Counted from the first letter of the stretch, positions 33,194-46,650 are shown. The stretch is DNA of 64,000 nt from Chrysoperla carnea (GCF_905475395.1 NC_058339.1:10982001-11046000), one strand, 5' to 3'. A program made the numbers and translations. Notes: generated by a model from the sequence alone, not told the origin.

Positions 33194-35616
33194 ATGTTAG
33201 ATACCACTAGTGAAAAGATCTTTAATAAAAATTACTTACATCAATATATTTCTGTTTGTGCAGGTAAATAACTTGATTTAAATAAGTATTTATTAAAATA
33301 AAAACATCACCTTTTCGGGTGTTAGCATACTTTTTATAAACTTTTATTTACTATTATGAATTTTTGGGTAACGTTATAAATGCGAACAAATTAAATTACA
33401 TTGTCTGTTTTGAGGGATACTTGTTTGAATGTATCACGCTAAAAATCTGAATTTTCGATCCTGATTGAATCTTGGCGCCCGTAGGCAGTTTCAAAGGTTA
33501 GCGTCCCCTAACTAAATAAAAAACTATCAATAAAGGCCCTTTTTTTTAATTCTTTAGTTTTAAGTTGCGTTGGTTGTTTGGGCAGTTCTCCGGCTCGAGC
33601 TATCGTTGTTAAATAGAAAAGTAGATACTCGCTCTATTTTGAACTTCTGCAGTGTTCAATTTGATCAAAATGACTGTCGTAAATTTGAATAATTGTACTC
33701 AATATCAACGGATTATAATTTTTTGCATACTTACACAATTAATTTTGTTTGTTGAATAACTTCCACGCGCGTGCTCTTTGTAACCTCACATCTGTAGGCA
33801 CGTGCCTACCTTGCCTTATGGATAATCCGTCTCTGCTCTAGCCAACTCGAACTTCGTTAAATCGCAATGCTCAATAAGTCGAAAAAATTGCCATTCCCTT
33901 CCGTTGAAGCCCTAAATTCTAAGCCCTATTTCTAATTATTTAGACTTTGTAACTCGAACAAAATGTTATTTCTCTGCTAGGAATTGATAGTACATATTTA
34001 TACCCTGTAACTCGATTCAAAAAGCAAACTCCGCAAGTCGTAAAATATAACTGTGGCTTTCTAAGGACAAATTTTAGCAATTAAATCATCGTGTAACTTG
34101 AACTACTTGTTAAGACGAAAACTCATTATCTCGAAAATTTTTTAATTTCCCTTGAGGTTCGAGTTATTGAGATTCCCCTGTATTAAACTTGTTCAAACCA
34201 CTCTTCTGGAATTGTATGCCTCTTACTTTATAATTTATTATTTCATTTTTAGTATCATTAACGTTTTTCATCACTGGAACACAATTAGGATATCTGAGTC
34301 CATGTTTGGTAATATTGGAAATCGATGGATATAATCAGATGCTTCCCATAAAGGATACAGACAAATCAACAATAATTATGTGCCTGTCATTTGGAATAAT
34401 ACCTGGCGCAATATGGGCCTCATATATAAATGATTTAATTGGTAGAAAATATTCAATAATGTTAATATTTGTACCACAAATTTTATGCCAAATTTTTGTT
34501 TACTTTGCAACGCATGTATACATGTTTTGTATATCTGAATTTTTACGAGGTTTTTGTGTTGCATGGGCATTTTCAGCGGTACCAATTTACATCAGTGAAA
34601 TATCATCACCACATTTACGTGGTCCATTCACAGTGTGTTGCATTGTTTTACAACAAGTTGGAAATCTTGTAGGCAGTATGATTCAATCAACATTATCCAT
34701 TGATCAAACAGCCATTGTCTGCAGTACAATGTCAACAATTGTTTTGCCAATGTTGTATATTTGTACAGAATCTCCATATTTTTATATAATGAAAAATAAA
34801 GAAATAGAAACAAAAAATTCTTTAAGAAAATTACAACGAATTGAAAATGTAGATAAACAATACGAAGAAATGAAATTAGCATGGATTGAAAGCCAGACCA
34901 TAAAAAAAGCCAGCTGGCTGAAACTTTTTACGGTACCCTTGAACCTCAAACTATTTTTAATATGTGCCGGTGTACAAACAGCTCAACAAATGACTGGTCA
35001 ATTATATATGGTGTCAAATGTTCACTCAATAATTCATAATTCAGCGTTAGAATTATCTTTAGCAACTATTTCTATTGTAATAAATACTGTAGGAATTGTA
35101 GCTGCTCTTCTAGGTATTTATCTTATAGAACAGTGGGGTCGCAAGCCTTTGTTTATGATAATATGTTCTGGATCATTTATCGGCCATTCAATGACCGCGA
35201 TTGCGTTTCTTGTTGAAGATATTCAATCTGAGAAATCCGTATTATGTGGTTCTATAGAATTTGCGGGAATTATAATTTATAAAGCAATGATTGGGGTAGG
35301 ATTTCAACATTTGCCAAATATATTAGCTTCAGAATTATTCGCAACAGAAGTGAAGTCAAAAGGTACTTCAATGTTGATGCTTATTTCGTCGTTGTTAGGT
35401 GCAGGTTCAACCCAGATTTTTACTCGTCTGTATGGGATAAGTGGTTACGTGGCTTTTTTCAGTATGGCAAGTGTTGCTTTTTGTGCTTTAATATTTGGAT
35501 ATTTCTTAGTACCAGAAACAAAAAATAGATCACTGCTCGAAATACAAAACGAATTTAAGAAGAAAAAAAATTCTGGCCATAATTCATCTGTAAAAAATGA
35601 TGGGAACGAAATTTAG
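33194..35616 (+). CDS. MFS sugar transporter, facilitated trehalose/glucose transporter-like
   Basis: Exon 1 at 33194-33263 (MLDTTSEKIF... ending GCA G|gtaaat) joins exon 2 at 34253-35616 (TAG). The split codon G+TA gives Val, reconstructing TM1 as LHQYISVCAV SLTFFITGTQLG. The product is 477 residues, the usual length of insect Tret1-like members of the SLC2/GLUT superfamily, with about 12 hydrophobic segments. Diagnostic motifs are NDLIGRK in the TM2-3 loop, EFLRGFC, PIYISEISSPHLRG, TESPYFYI, EQWGRKPLF and a C-terminal VPETKNRSL. It should move a hexose or disaccharide across the plasma membrane; the substrate cannot be told from sequence. The N-terminus is short, without a long cytosolic extension. 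Confidence 0.9.
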
Positions 35617-35893
35617 TTTAATTTAAAAAAACAATATTAACTAGTTCTAGTGTGTCGAACCGCAAGAAAGTCATTCTAACCTAACCTAGTTCTAAATATA
35701 ACATTAGTTTTACCGGGTTCGAATGTCGAATTGCATGTTAGAAAAGTTGTGAATCTATGTCATAGCTCAAAAGCCAAGCTTATATAATACTGTTTTAAAT
35801 AATGTGATATAATGAGGAAGTCGTTTAGACTCCCATATTGACAGCTTGCTAAAAATGGAGAGTTTCTAAAAATGTTCCTTAAAATACGGTTGG

Positions 35894-35979
35894 TCTTTGA
35901 CCACTTTAGTTATAGTTCAATTATTTTAAGAAATTGTCTTTGACCACTTTAGTTATAGTTCAATTATTTTAAGAAATTG
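35894..35979 (+). repeat. Perfect 43-base tandem duplication
   Basis: The unit beginning TCTTTGACCACTTTAGTTAT and ending TTTTAAGAAATTG occurs twice back to back without a single difference (35894-35936 and 35937-35979). This suggests a recent duplication or an assembly artefact. Confidence 0.9.
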
Positions 35980-36292
35980 TACAATTTTATTTTTGATATT
36001 ATAATTTATTTTATTAAAAAATTTATTTATATTAAACCTGTTTTCTTTGAATTTTAAATCGCACAATCACCTTCAATTTCAGGATAAATACGGGTCAAAA
36101 ATTGTCAAAAGTAATTAAGTGTGTTTTTAGATTATCTGCACAACCCTAAAATTCCTAACTAACGTAAAATTTAAAAAAAAAAGCACCCAAAGAGTCAATT
36201 TTGAAAATTTATTATGTGTATGTTTGAAAATAGTACAAAAGTAAAAATTAGCTCTTCATAAGAAGTAATATTTCGAAGTAATAAGTAATATT

Positions 36293-36375
36293 ATATAAGG
36301 TCGAAAATTAGACCTTATATGGTCTACTAGCTAAAGCATTTTTCTGTAGCTAAGCTAGTTACAGAAAAATGCTTT
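36293..36375. repeat. Two adjacent perfect hairpins
   Basis: ATATAAGGTC and GACCTTATAT form a 10-base stem with an 8-base loop (36293-36320). AAAGCATTTTTCTGTA and TACAGAAAAATGCTTT form a 16-base perfect stem with an 11-base loop (36333-36375). The second arm (TAGTTACAGAAAAATG) also appears near 41297 within the dispersed family there, so it is probably part of a mobile element and not a microRNA. Confidence 0.75.
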
Positions 36376-36664
36376 ATGACTTTAACCTGAAATTCTAGTT
36401 TCAAAGTCATTTTACCTTGATCTTCACATGATCTTGAAAATTTGCTTGGACTTGAAAGTTATTAACACAGGCGAATGACCTTTGTTGTCCTTGATAACTT
36501 CCATCTAAAAAAATTTCCTAAATCTTAAATGCAATAATGATAAATTTTTACTCCACAATTTTTGTTGAGGTTATTCTTTAATAGGTGTCGCCTCTGGAGA
36601 GATATTCAGATGCATAGATTAAAATGGCCCACTCTGGATATAAAAAATTTGTAATCCTGTTATT

Positions 36665-39600
36665 TCAGTTAATTCCATTAGACAGCACATTTTCTTGATT
36701 AATTTCTACCGAATTTTGTTGTAACGTTGGTATAACTTGAGATGGTTCATTTTCTACTTGTTCCTGCTGTGTTTGGGTCAGTGGTTGTGGTTGGCTTTGT
36801 TGCGATTGTACAATAGCTTGTGATAATTGTTGATTGGTGGGTATTGTAATTTGTAATTGATTCAAAGAATTTAGAAGTATTTCATGTAGTCCAGCTGGAT
36901 TCACTGAAACAGACTTAGTACAATTATATGTTTTGTAGATGCCAACCAAACGATCAGCTAGTTCGAACATATTCGAACGTAAAGAGATAATTATAAACTG
37001 TGCATTTTTAGTACGATCTTTTATATAATTTCCAACAATTGAGACATTTTTAAAATCCAACGCAGCATCAATTTCATCCATAACGTAAAGCGGTGATGGT
37101 TTATAATAATGTAATGCAAACACTAAAGCCAATGAACTTAATGTTTTTTCACCACCCGATAAATTACAGATATTTTTCCAACTTTTCTTCGGTGGTCGTA
37201 CACTAAATGATATACCATCGTTAAATGGATCTAATGAATCAACCAATTCTAATTCGGCATCACCACCTAACGTAATCATTTGATACATTTCTTTTAATTT
37301 TAAATTAATTATTTGATAGCCAGTTAAAAATTCATTTTCTCGTGTTTTCTTTGCTTTGTCTAACGCGTCACGAAATAATTTACGACGATTTGTTACTTCT
37401 TCTACTTCTCGTACACGTTTACAATATTCAAGTTGAATTTTTTTATACTCTTCAATTATATTTAGATTTGGTTTTTTTGATAATTTATCTTGTTGGAATG
37501 TAATTGTGTATTGTATGTCAGCAACATTACAATTCTCCAATTCTTCATCCGTTAATTTTCTTAATTCTTTCTTTTGTGTTGTTCTTGATGTGTTGTCGAT
37601 TGAATCTGTTGTCCTTATCGATGCACCTAACACATAAAAAAGTTACCTAATTAAAACGAGACAAGCAAAAAGGAAAGAGAGAAAATAATAAATAAAATCT
37701 ACGAAGGGTAGATGAGTCCCTAGCACCTAGACTAAGAAGTCCTCTGTGCCCCGCTTGCGGGGGTTACCGGAATGCTTAAATCGTCACATAAGCATGTGAG
37801 CTATGATGTATGCGTGTGATACCCAGCAGACTAAAAACTTAAGCAGTATTTATATTTTTTACTTTGTTATAACGGTGTAAACAATGAATTAAACATAAAA
37901 AAAATACATGAATATTCCCTATTCTTTTGTGATTCGAGTTATCGAGGTTCTACTGTATATAATATCTGGGAAAATAAGAAAATATCCGAAATAGTATTAT
38001 TTACCTGTAACATTGACTTTTGATGTATTTGTATTAGTATTATTGACTGTTGTATTTGCTTTTGATGAATTTACACTGTGCTCCAATCGTTCAATTTCTA
38101 CTTCATTATCTGGTATAGTATGTAACGTTAATTTCGATAATGCTTTTCGCCAATGTGATAAATTATTGATGAACTCTTTGATTGTTTTCTCAACAGTACT
38201 TAATTCATGTTCTAAATTAATTTTATCTTCTTTACATTTATGTTCGTTCTTTGTCAGTTCATTAATTTCATTTTTAATTTCTGTATCTGATTCGTCCGTT
38301 TTAATTTCATTTAAATCTTCCTCCATCTTTTGAATTTTTTCATTTAGACTTCTTGCATCAGCTTCAATTTCAACCCTTTCTTGTTGTAATTGTAATATTT
38401 TTTCACTATCACTTTGAATACTTTCTTCAATTCTTTCAATCGTATTCTTACATTTTACAGCATTCCTTTCTGCATTTTTAATGCCAACAGTTAATCGTGT
38501 CGATTCTGATTTTAATTTATCAATATTTTGTGAAATTTCTTTTAATCTATTTTGTACTCTTTTTAATCTACCACCATCTTGTTGCGAAATTTCTTCGGAT
38601 AATGCATCAACTTCTTCTTGTAATTTTCCAGCAATTTTATTTTCTTTTTCAAATTGTTTTCTTTTTGCTTCGATCGTTGCTTCTAACTCTTTTACACGAT
38701 TTTTATCACTAACTGTAGTTTGAACAACTTTTTCTTGTTGTTTTATTTGTCTTTCTAAGTTTGGCAAATTTATTTTAACAGCCTAAAACGGAAAAATTAT
38801 TATTATTAACATTTAAATTTTCGCAATTTATTCGTATATTTCTACACGGTCCTGTGAGGAACATAGCCATAGAGCTGTATAGACATAGGAAACGATGAAT
38901 TGTGATTTCTCTGTGGTCAAGTGAATTCTTGACCGCAGTGAGAGAGTTAGAAAGAGCGCAGAAGATTACCGAACGGTTGGCGCGAGTGCTGACGAGTTAA
39001 AATATTTAGATATGTACTTACTTCACATTCAGCTACATATTTCCGTAGATCAGATCTCATTCTTTCAACTTCTCTACTAAGTTGATCGACTTTTCTTTCT
39101 AAATCATACTTAGTATTATCCATATCTCGTAATCTTTCCGATAATTCTCTTACATTCTGTTCATATCGTTCAATTCTTTCCGGTGACTCCGTTGTATTTG
39201 CTGTTGTATCTACTAATATTTTTGAACCCATTCGTCCACTAATTTTCGTTCTACCACCACCGCTCATTGTTCCAACGAGCTCAATCATATCACCGTTTAA
39301 TGTAACAACACGATATCGTTGTTTCCCATATGCTATACGAGTTGCTTGTTCTAAATCATTCGCAACCAAGGTCTCACGAACTCCAAAATAAAATGCAGTC
39401 ATTAAACGCTGATCTTTAAATTGAATTAAATCATAAAGTCTTGGTATATTTTCTGGGCTGTAATAGAAAAATTTTAAAAATCATTGAAATCTCTTTTCAC
39501 AGCCATTTTTTCTCAAAAAAAGGAATCAAAATAAAATTTTTTTTCTGCTGAACTATTAATAGAATTCACTGAGTAAGGGGCTGAAAGTAAAATTTTCATG

Positions 39601-42600
39601 TTAGCTCTTTGCAACAACCCAAGCCCCAATCCTTTGGAGTGGAAATAAATATCTTATTTCTATCAACTTACCAACCATCGAATGGTGAATGCACAGATTA
39701 TAGTTTTTAATTTAAAACAGATCTGCAACTCCCTGTAAAATTTTTACTATTTTGGTTCTCTGAAGGTGCCTTACTCCAGGGGGCTTTTTGGACAACATTT
39801 CATGTACAGTAGAGTTGCCTATCTATTTATGTAATAAATTATAATCTATGGGTGAATGTACGTCAACATAAGATTGTAATTTCCGTCAGATTGTAAACTA
39901 ACTAGTAAAATTGTAAATTTATCTTCCAAAAAAAGGGCAAAAAACCACTCCAACTCGTCTCCATAACTCGATTCCAACCAACTAAACATAACGAACGCAA
40001 TGAGTTGATTTTTATTAATAGGTATTGAGTTAGCGATAGTTTGAGTGGTATTTTTTTAAGCCGTTTACAATCTTACGTTGACATAATAAACACGACGTCA
40101 ATAATGTTATTTAATGTTTAAAAAAAAGTATACATTACGTTTTAACTCGTTGTTGTATATAATCTCGTAAATATTCCATTTTTTCTAAAGCCATAAAATT
40201 ACCACGACCAATATTTTGTTGTTTTAACGCATTCACGCATTTGTTTGCTGTGTCAACGGTATCTACCACAATATAATCTAATGGACCACAAGCTGTGGAT
40301 ACCGCAACATCATATTTAGGATCAATAGCTCCAAGATCACCCTGAAAGGATAAATCATATTAGTTATCAATTAAAATGATTTAATTAGGTTACAAACTGT
40401 TTGTATTTTTTTCCAAACAAATTTTGAAACGAATTACACAGACCTAATGAATAACCAGGCCATCTTTGGGGCTTATTGTAAAAATATTTATTTTCGAAAA
40501 TCTTTAGGTACTATTTCCAACAGGTTCAACAATATAATCCACAAATATAAAAACGTAATCATAATAACTTACCAGACGTCCTAAGATGCCGGGTAATACA
40601 CCTTGCTCTTTAAGTTTCATTAAGAAGTTAAGAACACGATTGCGGAATTGTGCTCGTTGCATAGATGAGCGTGATTCTTCAATTTTTGCAGTTAATGTGT
40701 ATACTTGTTCTTGAATACGTTTACTTTCATTTCGTAATTCTAACAATTCAACGTTGGATTGTTGTAACTCTTGTTCTTTAGCTGGAAATATTCGATTATG
40801 CTCTTCAACAAGTCTAAAATTAAAAAAAAAATTAATTAATTATTTTAATAATAAGTAAAATTTATTATTTATTTACTTTTGTTTTTCTTCTAATTTTTTC
40901 TTGGAATTTTCATAGGTTGTACGAATTTTTTCCAAGGTTTGAGTTGCGTCTTTTTCATTCTGCACAAATACTTTAAGTTGTGTCTCGGCTAGATTTAACT
41001 AAAATAAAAAAACAAAATATTACAGATGAAATCAATTCATTCAATTAGTTCACCAATAAAAAAATAACTTGGATTAAAGTTGCAGAATTTGATGGGGAAC
41101 TTCATGTTCTGACATCAGATTTGACCTCGTTCTCTGGGTTGCTTTAACAGTCAATTTGAATCCTAAAAGGTTAGACATAGAATAACACTTTAAATTAGAA
41201 AGTTGTTCCTCATAAAAAAAATACATTTTTTCGAAAATCGTTAGCTTTCGGAGGAAATTGAAACTTAAATACATGCCATTCATCGAAAAAAAACACGCTA
41301 GTTACAGAAAAATGATTTAGCCAAAAGTTGTCATTGACAAGAGAGGACTTTTACCTATGTCCACGAGTTTGACCTGAAATTTTAGTTTCAAGGTCATTTG
41401 ATGTTGGAACTATTCAACTTTGTAATTTAAAGTGCTATTCTCTGTCACCTTTTAGAATCGAAATTGACTATTAAAGCAACCCGGTGAACTAGGTACAATC
41501 TGATGTCGGAACATGATGTTCCCCCATCAAACTCTGCAAGTTTTTTTAAAGATATTTTTATCTCCATCCATGAGAACGAGCTAGAACCAATCATTTACAG
41601 TCGAAATCGAGCCGTGAAACGATTTCTTACCTCTGTTTTTGCTTTATTCTCATTTTCTCTTAATTTAATTAATTCACTTTCTTTCCTATAACGTTCATCT
41701 TGTAATGGTCTCGTCAATTCTGCAATCTCTGCTATAATCTGTTGTTTTTGCGTTTCTAATTTTTCTCTTTCCTCTGCTAACTTTGGTAATTTTTTTTCAA
41801 TTTCCTTAATATCAGCTGTATTTTTTTCAGGTACTTTTTCTAATTCAAGTAATTTCTTTTTCTCCTCTTCTAATTTATTTTTTGATTTTTTACGTCGATC
41901 GTTTGTTTGTACCATATCAGCTCGTGCTGAGTTATCTTTTGTATCAATTTGCTTAAAAATATCTCTTAAATTTTGTAATTTTTCTTCTAATTTTGTTTTT
42001 TCTCTGTAAAATAATTTTCGTATTTGAAAAATAAACATTTTTATAAATAAATAATTTCCAATCAATACAGTATTCGTTGGGTGCGTAGTCATGGTAGGGA
42101 CAATCAGATCGACGCCAGCGCATCCAGTGGATAATTTTGGCGTTAAAGAGTGCTGTTATGAATAATAAATGCTATAATTTTTGAGGAGAAACTAGTCTTT
42201 GCAGATCAAAATCGGCAAAAACTGAAATAAGGTGAAAATTTATATTAATAAAGTAGTGTATCGTTACCATGAAAACGACTCTAATAAAATACTCATGCAC
42301 GGTGCGAATAGAAAAAATTAAGTACAATAAATCTAATAAATAAAGAAACTTACTCGTATTTTGAGCTTAATTCGTCCTCTAACTTTTTTCGTTTTTTAAT
42401 AAATTCCTTGATGTTTTCTGCTATTGTTTCCAATTCAGTTTTAATTTCATTTTTCTTTTCTTCTTTTTGTTTCTTATTGATTTCGGTATCGTAAATGTAT
42501 TTCTGATATTCTGTATTTCGTAATTCAGTGATGTAATTTTCAGTTTTCAAAAAGGCAATTGCTTCTTCATACGCTCCCTGCATATTTTGTCTTTCTGTTC

Positions 42601-45095
42601 CAACTAAGTTTACTTTATGGACTTTTGCCGCACGATCATCATTTAATTCACTTACAACTACACCTAGTTTTTCAATTGGTTCCTGAATGGAAGTCATATT
42701 ATATTGAAATTTAATCGATAACTTAAAATTCAAATTAAACTATATAAAATTGTTCAAGCTAATTGAATTTACACTCGTGTGCAAGAGTCGTCCAAGGGGG
42801 GGGGGACTTTGCAGCTCTATGATATTATTTCCATATATTTTTCTGATCAAAATGAAGAATCGTTCATATTCAATATTTACCTTAAATCTTGACGTGCCAA
42901 TAATATCTTCTAAATATTCTAGCATTCCTGAATCATGTTCAGTTAAGCCTTTTGGTTTCATCATTGCAATTTGTTCAACTTCACCCTATTAACAAATTTA
43001 AAAAATAAAAATAAAACATTGAAAGTAACAGATTAGATCAACTTAAATTTTTCACCGACTAGTCGGAACATTCCTAACATTTAGCAACATAATTGGAAAG
43101 ATAACTTAATTTTTTTTACCACTTCATAAAAAATGAATTTGTTTAGTTAAAATGATTAAAATGGTATTTACTTGTAAAATTAAAAATCGATTATGATCTA
43201 AATCAATTCCAAATTTCTTTAATTTTATAGAAACTTCTTTAAATGGAACACGACGTCCATCAATTTCATATGTTGAAGAATTATCTTTGAAACCGGTACG
43301 GGATACATAAAATTGTGAGTTTGGAACTTCTTCGTAATCTTCGTCCTAAAAATAAAATAAAATTGATAATGATAAAATATAACAGGGATTTCGCAAATGG
43401 ATCTCTAGCACCTACACCTAGATCAAAGGGTCCTTTGTGTCTTTCTTATCTTCGGGTAAGAGATGATAGTTTAAGCAGATGAAGCTATAGGATTCTTTCG
43501 ATGGCAGATGCCACGCAGAAAGCCCACAGCTTTTCCGAGGGAAACTCTCCTAGGATTGATGGATACAAGACTCAAACATTTGTTTCGGATTCAAAAATTC
43601 TGTATAGAACGCTTTACAGTTTAACATGTATGGAGGATTCATTCCTACAAGGAATCATCAAAGATCTCCATGTTATGAAGATGGTAGTTCAATCGATAGT
43701 GTCCTATAAAGAGTTCCATCACCCTTCTTAATTGTGCTCTAGTAAGTTTCAGGCAAGCACAGTTGGATGGTCTTAGGTTAGGTTGGAGTGTCTGTCCTGG
43801 GGTGGGACACACTTAGACCATAGGGTTCGTTGTGAAACCGTTACTCCATGAACCATTTGGAGCTGTTTAAGAACAGCAGGAGGGCTTTGACGTCGACTGA
43901 CTTTAGGTCGATGAAACATTGTCTCCTCCTCGTCATCACTGTGACAGCTCCTGCAGTAGTCGTGATACACTGCCAGGCCTAAGCATTCAGCATTCTTGCC
44001 GCCCATCCAGTGTCCTGTGATAGCCGCAACAACTTTGCGAACAGAGGCCCTTGGAAGAGAACTTCGGAACGCCTGAGATTGTACTCAGACCATATCTGTC
44101 TTGTAGTACCACAAGTACGTTCTTCCCTCCATCTAAGATTGGCCTTTTTCAGAATATCCTTTTTCAGGAGTAACTTGCAGTTCGCAAATGGAACTCCCGG
44201 GTATTTATTGATGCTTGTGTCCGGCAGCATCGTGCCATTTCTGGCAAGCTCGTCGGCTTCACAATTTCCTGGAATTCGTTCCGCCAGCTCATTTAAGGAC
44301 GTACGGCAATCCTGTGCTACCTTTGATATCGGATGATCTTAGTATACTCCCATTTTTTTGTTTTTCAAACAAAAACAGCATTTTTTCCTTTAAGTAATAT
44401 TTTGGTTGTGGATAATCTAAATGGTGATTCAAAACTTGTAGCAAAATAGCAAAAAAACAAGTTTCTAGTACCTTATCAATAATTAGTTTAAAATATACGG
44501 ATACACTACACGATTGAATAGTTTTGTGATTTTCTGAGCTATGTATCAGAGATGATATTTTCTTCGAACGAATTTTACTTCCACGATAACCAAACACAAA
44601 CAACATGGAATCAATTACATTACTTTTTCCACTTCCATTTGGGCCGATAATCGATGTAAAACACTAAAACAGACAATCAATATAAATATAATTAGTCAAA
44701 GATCGAACACTGAATACTCAAGAAATATCAAATCAAAGTTTAATTAGCTAAAATAAGATAAATTAATTAAATAGCCCGCCGTTGTTACTTTCTATATAGC
44801 AAAAAGTCGAACTAAAAATTCTTGTAACTACTTGAATTAATTTAAAAAAAATTACCTTATGAAAAGGTCCAAGTTCTTGAACTCCAGCATAAGATTTGAA
44901 ATTCTTATTTACAATTCGCGTTATAATTAATCGAGGTGCACCTGTATCCAAACTACAAACTGGTGGTGGAGGTGGCGGTATGTAAATATCACCAATTTTA
45001 ATTCCACCTTCTTCAACAATACGTTCTGGTTCTCCGTCGGAATCATCACTGCTTGCACTTAACTGTGCAGTATCACTTTTACGTTTTCCAGGCAT
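36665..45095 (-). CDS. SMC4: SMC4, condensin ATPase subunit
   Basis: SMC4 pairs with SMC2 in condensin to compact mitotic chromosomes. Twelve exons from the ATG at 45095 down to TGA at 36665: 45095-44856, 44663-44472, 43345-43172, 42985-42881, 42682-42354, 42003-41631, 40998-40877, 40813-40573, 40341-40139, 39457-39022, 38782-38005, 37626-36665. All junctions are GT-AG and in phase, giving 1384 residues. Walker A GPNGSGKSN is at 87-95. Then follow EQIAMMKPKG, the first coiled coil, the hinge (exons 8-10, GILGRLGDLGAID and DYIVVDT), the second coiled coil, the signature NLSGGEKTLSS (about 1220) and Walker B PLYVMDEIDAALD (about 1246). The last 60 or so residues are a Gln/Ser/Thr-rich tail beyond the usual end. 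Introns 2, 5 and 6 hold mobile elements. Confidence 0.97.
41065..41560. repeat. Dispersed repeat in SMC4 intron 6
   Basis: The sequence contains blocks (CAATCTGATGTCGGAACATG, its complement CATGTTCTGACATCAGATTT, and TTTCGAAAATCGTTAGCTTT) that recur at about 19745-19975, 24965-25375, 36425-36640 and 59400-59760. Here the two complementary blocks at about 41100 and 41495 make an inverted pair around the interior. No coding frame is seen. Confidence 0.6.
42073..42308 (+). mobile_element. MITE (TTCGTTG...CGAA family) in SMC4 intron 5
   Basis: It starts TTCGTTGGGTGCGTAGTCAT, ends CATGCACGGTGCGAA, and carries GTAGTCATGGTAGG and GTGTATCGTTACCATG near the ends. The ends are imperfect inverted repeats. 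A longer sister copy is at 57082-57469. Confidence 0.7.
43766..44336 (-). mobile_element. Non-LTR retrotransposon 3' fragment, antisense in SMC4 intron 2
   Basis: On the strand shown it repeats the end of the element at 10050-11008: [12 protein letters not shown], a GAP with [13 protein letters not shown] frames, [17 protein letters not shown], and a 3' tail of CCTAACCTAA (read as TTAGGTTAGG at about 43773 on the plus strand). A short internal deletion removes part of the C-terminal coding region after DEEET. SMC4 is also on the minus strand, so the element lies in sense orientation to the gene. Confidence 0.8.
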
Positions 45096-46156
45096 CTAAA
45101 TTATTATTCGAATATAATAATAAATAATGAAATTATTGTTTTACCGGGTCTGAGAGAGCATAAAACTTTAATAATTTAAAAACATACCTTTTGTACTTAT
45201 AAACTGATAATTAGCATAACAGAAAAGAACTTGTAAAACATAAAATGTGGTCACATCAAATCACGAACGAATAAACAAATTTTTTTACAAAATAAAATGC
45301 AAAAAAATGTTTGAAGTATATAAAATTTAAAATTAACAAACAATTTGTCAGTTTTATTTCCGTTTACGAATAACATCTATAACGTTTTTATTTGTGAATA
45401 ACATCTACATATAAGAGTTATCAAAATTATAATTCCGTTCAAGTAAAATAGATGTCACTGTAGATATCGCATTATGTAGTCATAGAGAATATTTTATGTA
45501 GTTTAGTGTGAACTTTTTTAATTTTTTCAATTGTTGCTGTAATTTCATTGTTTACTGATTATCGTTAATTTATTAATAATTAAAAATTTTATTCTATTAT
45601 ATTTTAATTTTATACCCTACAAATATGTGATATAATATATTAGGAGAATAAAGTATGTATAGCCAAAAGTTTTTACGCTTAGTTATTAAAATATTCGAAA
45701 GTTTTGAATATTTATAGAATATTACAATTTCGGACCAGCGAGGCGAATTACACCAAGAGGGGGGAGTATATCGAAATTCTGGCTTCGGAACAGTGATCAG
45801 CGACCCCAAAAACGTCTGAGTATACGCTTCTGGCCCCTTTTGTTGAATATTTTCAAGGTTTTAAAATTTTCAAAAATCACCTCAGAAATGGATTCTAATG
45901 ATTGGCCTATTTGGCCCATGGCAATGACCAAACTATCTAGCGACAAAAAGTTAGATGTAGATTTTTATATGTGGACCTTCTTGAACATTTTTCAAAAAAA
46001 AAAATTGGCCTGATAGGTTGAGGTACAAAAAACATTCTCTTTGAAATGCTAAAATGTTACAACTACTTACCTAAAACATCTGCCCTTTGTGTCATGGCTA
46101 TATGTAAATGTAATTATATTAAAACAATTATTGTAAGTATTCATAAGCTACTTATT

Positions 46157-46650
46157 ATACCATGTATATGAAATATACCAAGGTATACTAAGTTTAGTCC
46201 CAAGTTTGTAACGCTTAAAAATATTGATGCTATGAACAAAATTTTGGTATAGGTGTTTATAAAATCACCTAATTAGTCCATTTCCGGTTGTCTGTCCGTC
46301 TGTCATCATGATTACTCAAAAACGAAGAGATACCAAGCTGAAATATTTATATCGGACTGAGGACGTAAAAAGTGAGGTCGAATTCGTAAATGAGCAACAT
46401 AGGTCAATTGAGTCTTGGGTCAATTGAATCTTGTAAACCGTTAGAGATAGAACAAAAGTTTAAATGTAAAAAATGTTCCTTATCAAAAAATAAATAACTT
46501 TTGTTCGAAACATTTTTTCGTAAACATCACTGTTTACCCGTGAGAGCGCAAATTGTATAGTATGTATTATATGGGTATATCAGTTATATGTGTGTGACAT
46601 GTATGTATCTGTAATGTGATAGAGTAATCAACACTGTCTATACATGGTAT
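46157..46650. mobile_element. MITE-like repeat, ATACCATG family, copy 1
   Basis: Ends ATACCATGTATA and TATACATGGTAT are perfect 12-base inverted repeats. Interior blocks (AGTCCCAAGTTTGTAACGCT, TAGTCCATTTCCGGTTGTCT, AAACATCACTGTTTACCCGT) recur in the copies at 47243 and 55274. Similarity continues about 30 bases past the right terminal repeat in all three copies, so the true element may be longer. Confidence 0.8.

Larger units (their letters stand above)
35617..36664. other. Convergent intergenic region between transporter and SMC4
   Basis: This is the shared 3' region of two convergent genes. It contains a short CATTCTAACCTAACCTAG block near 35672-35690 that resembles the tail of the window's retrotransposon, a perfect 43-base tandem duplication, two perfect hairpins, and (36425-36640) a piece of the dispersed family also found in SMC4 intron 6. 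Confidence 0.5.

Noticed and set aside
36333-36375. microRNA precursor
   Set aside because: The stem is short (16 pairs), and one arm recurs in a dispersed repeat at about 41297, so a mobile-element origin is simpler.
38013-38723. Plus-strand frames opposite SMC4 exon 11
   Set aside because: They are antisense to a coiled-coil exon whose codon bias leaves the opposite strand open; no motifs or splice signals.
44289-44606. 105-residue minus-strand frame running past SMC4 exon 2
   Set aside because: Only 44663-44472 is the exon; beyond the donor at 44471 the frame reads intron and retrotransposon sequence.
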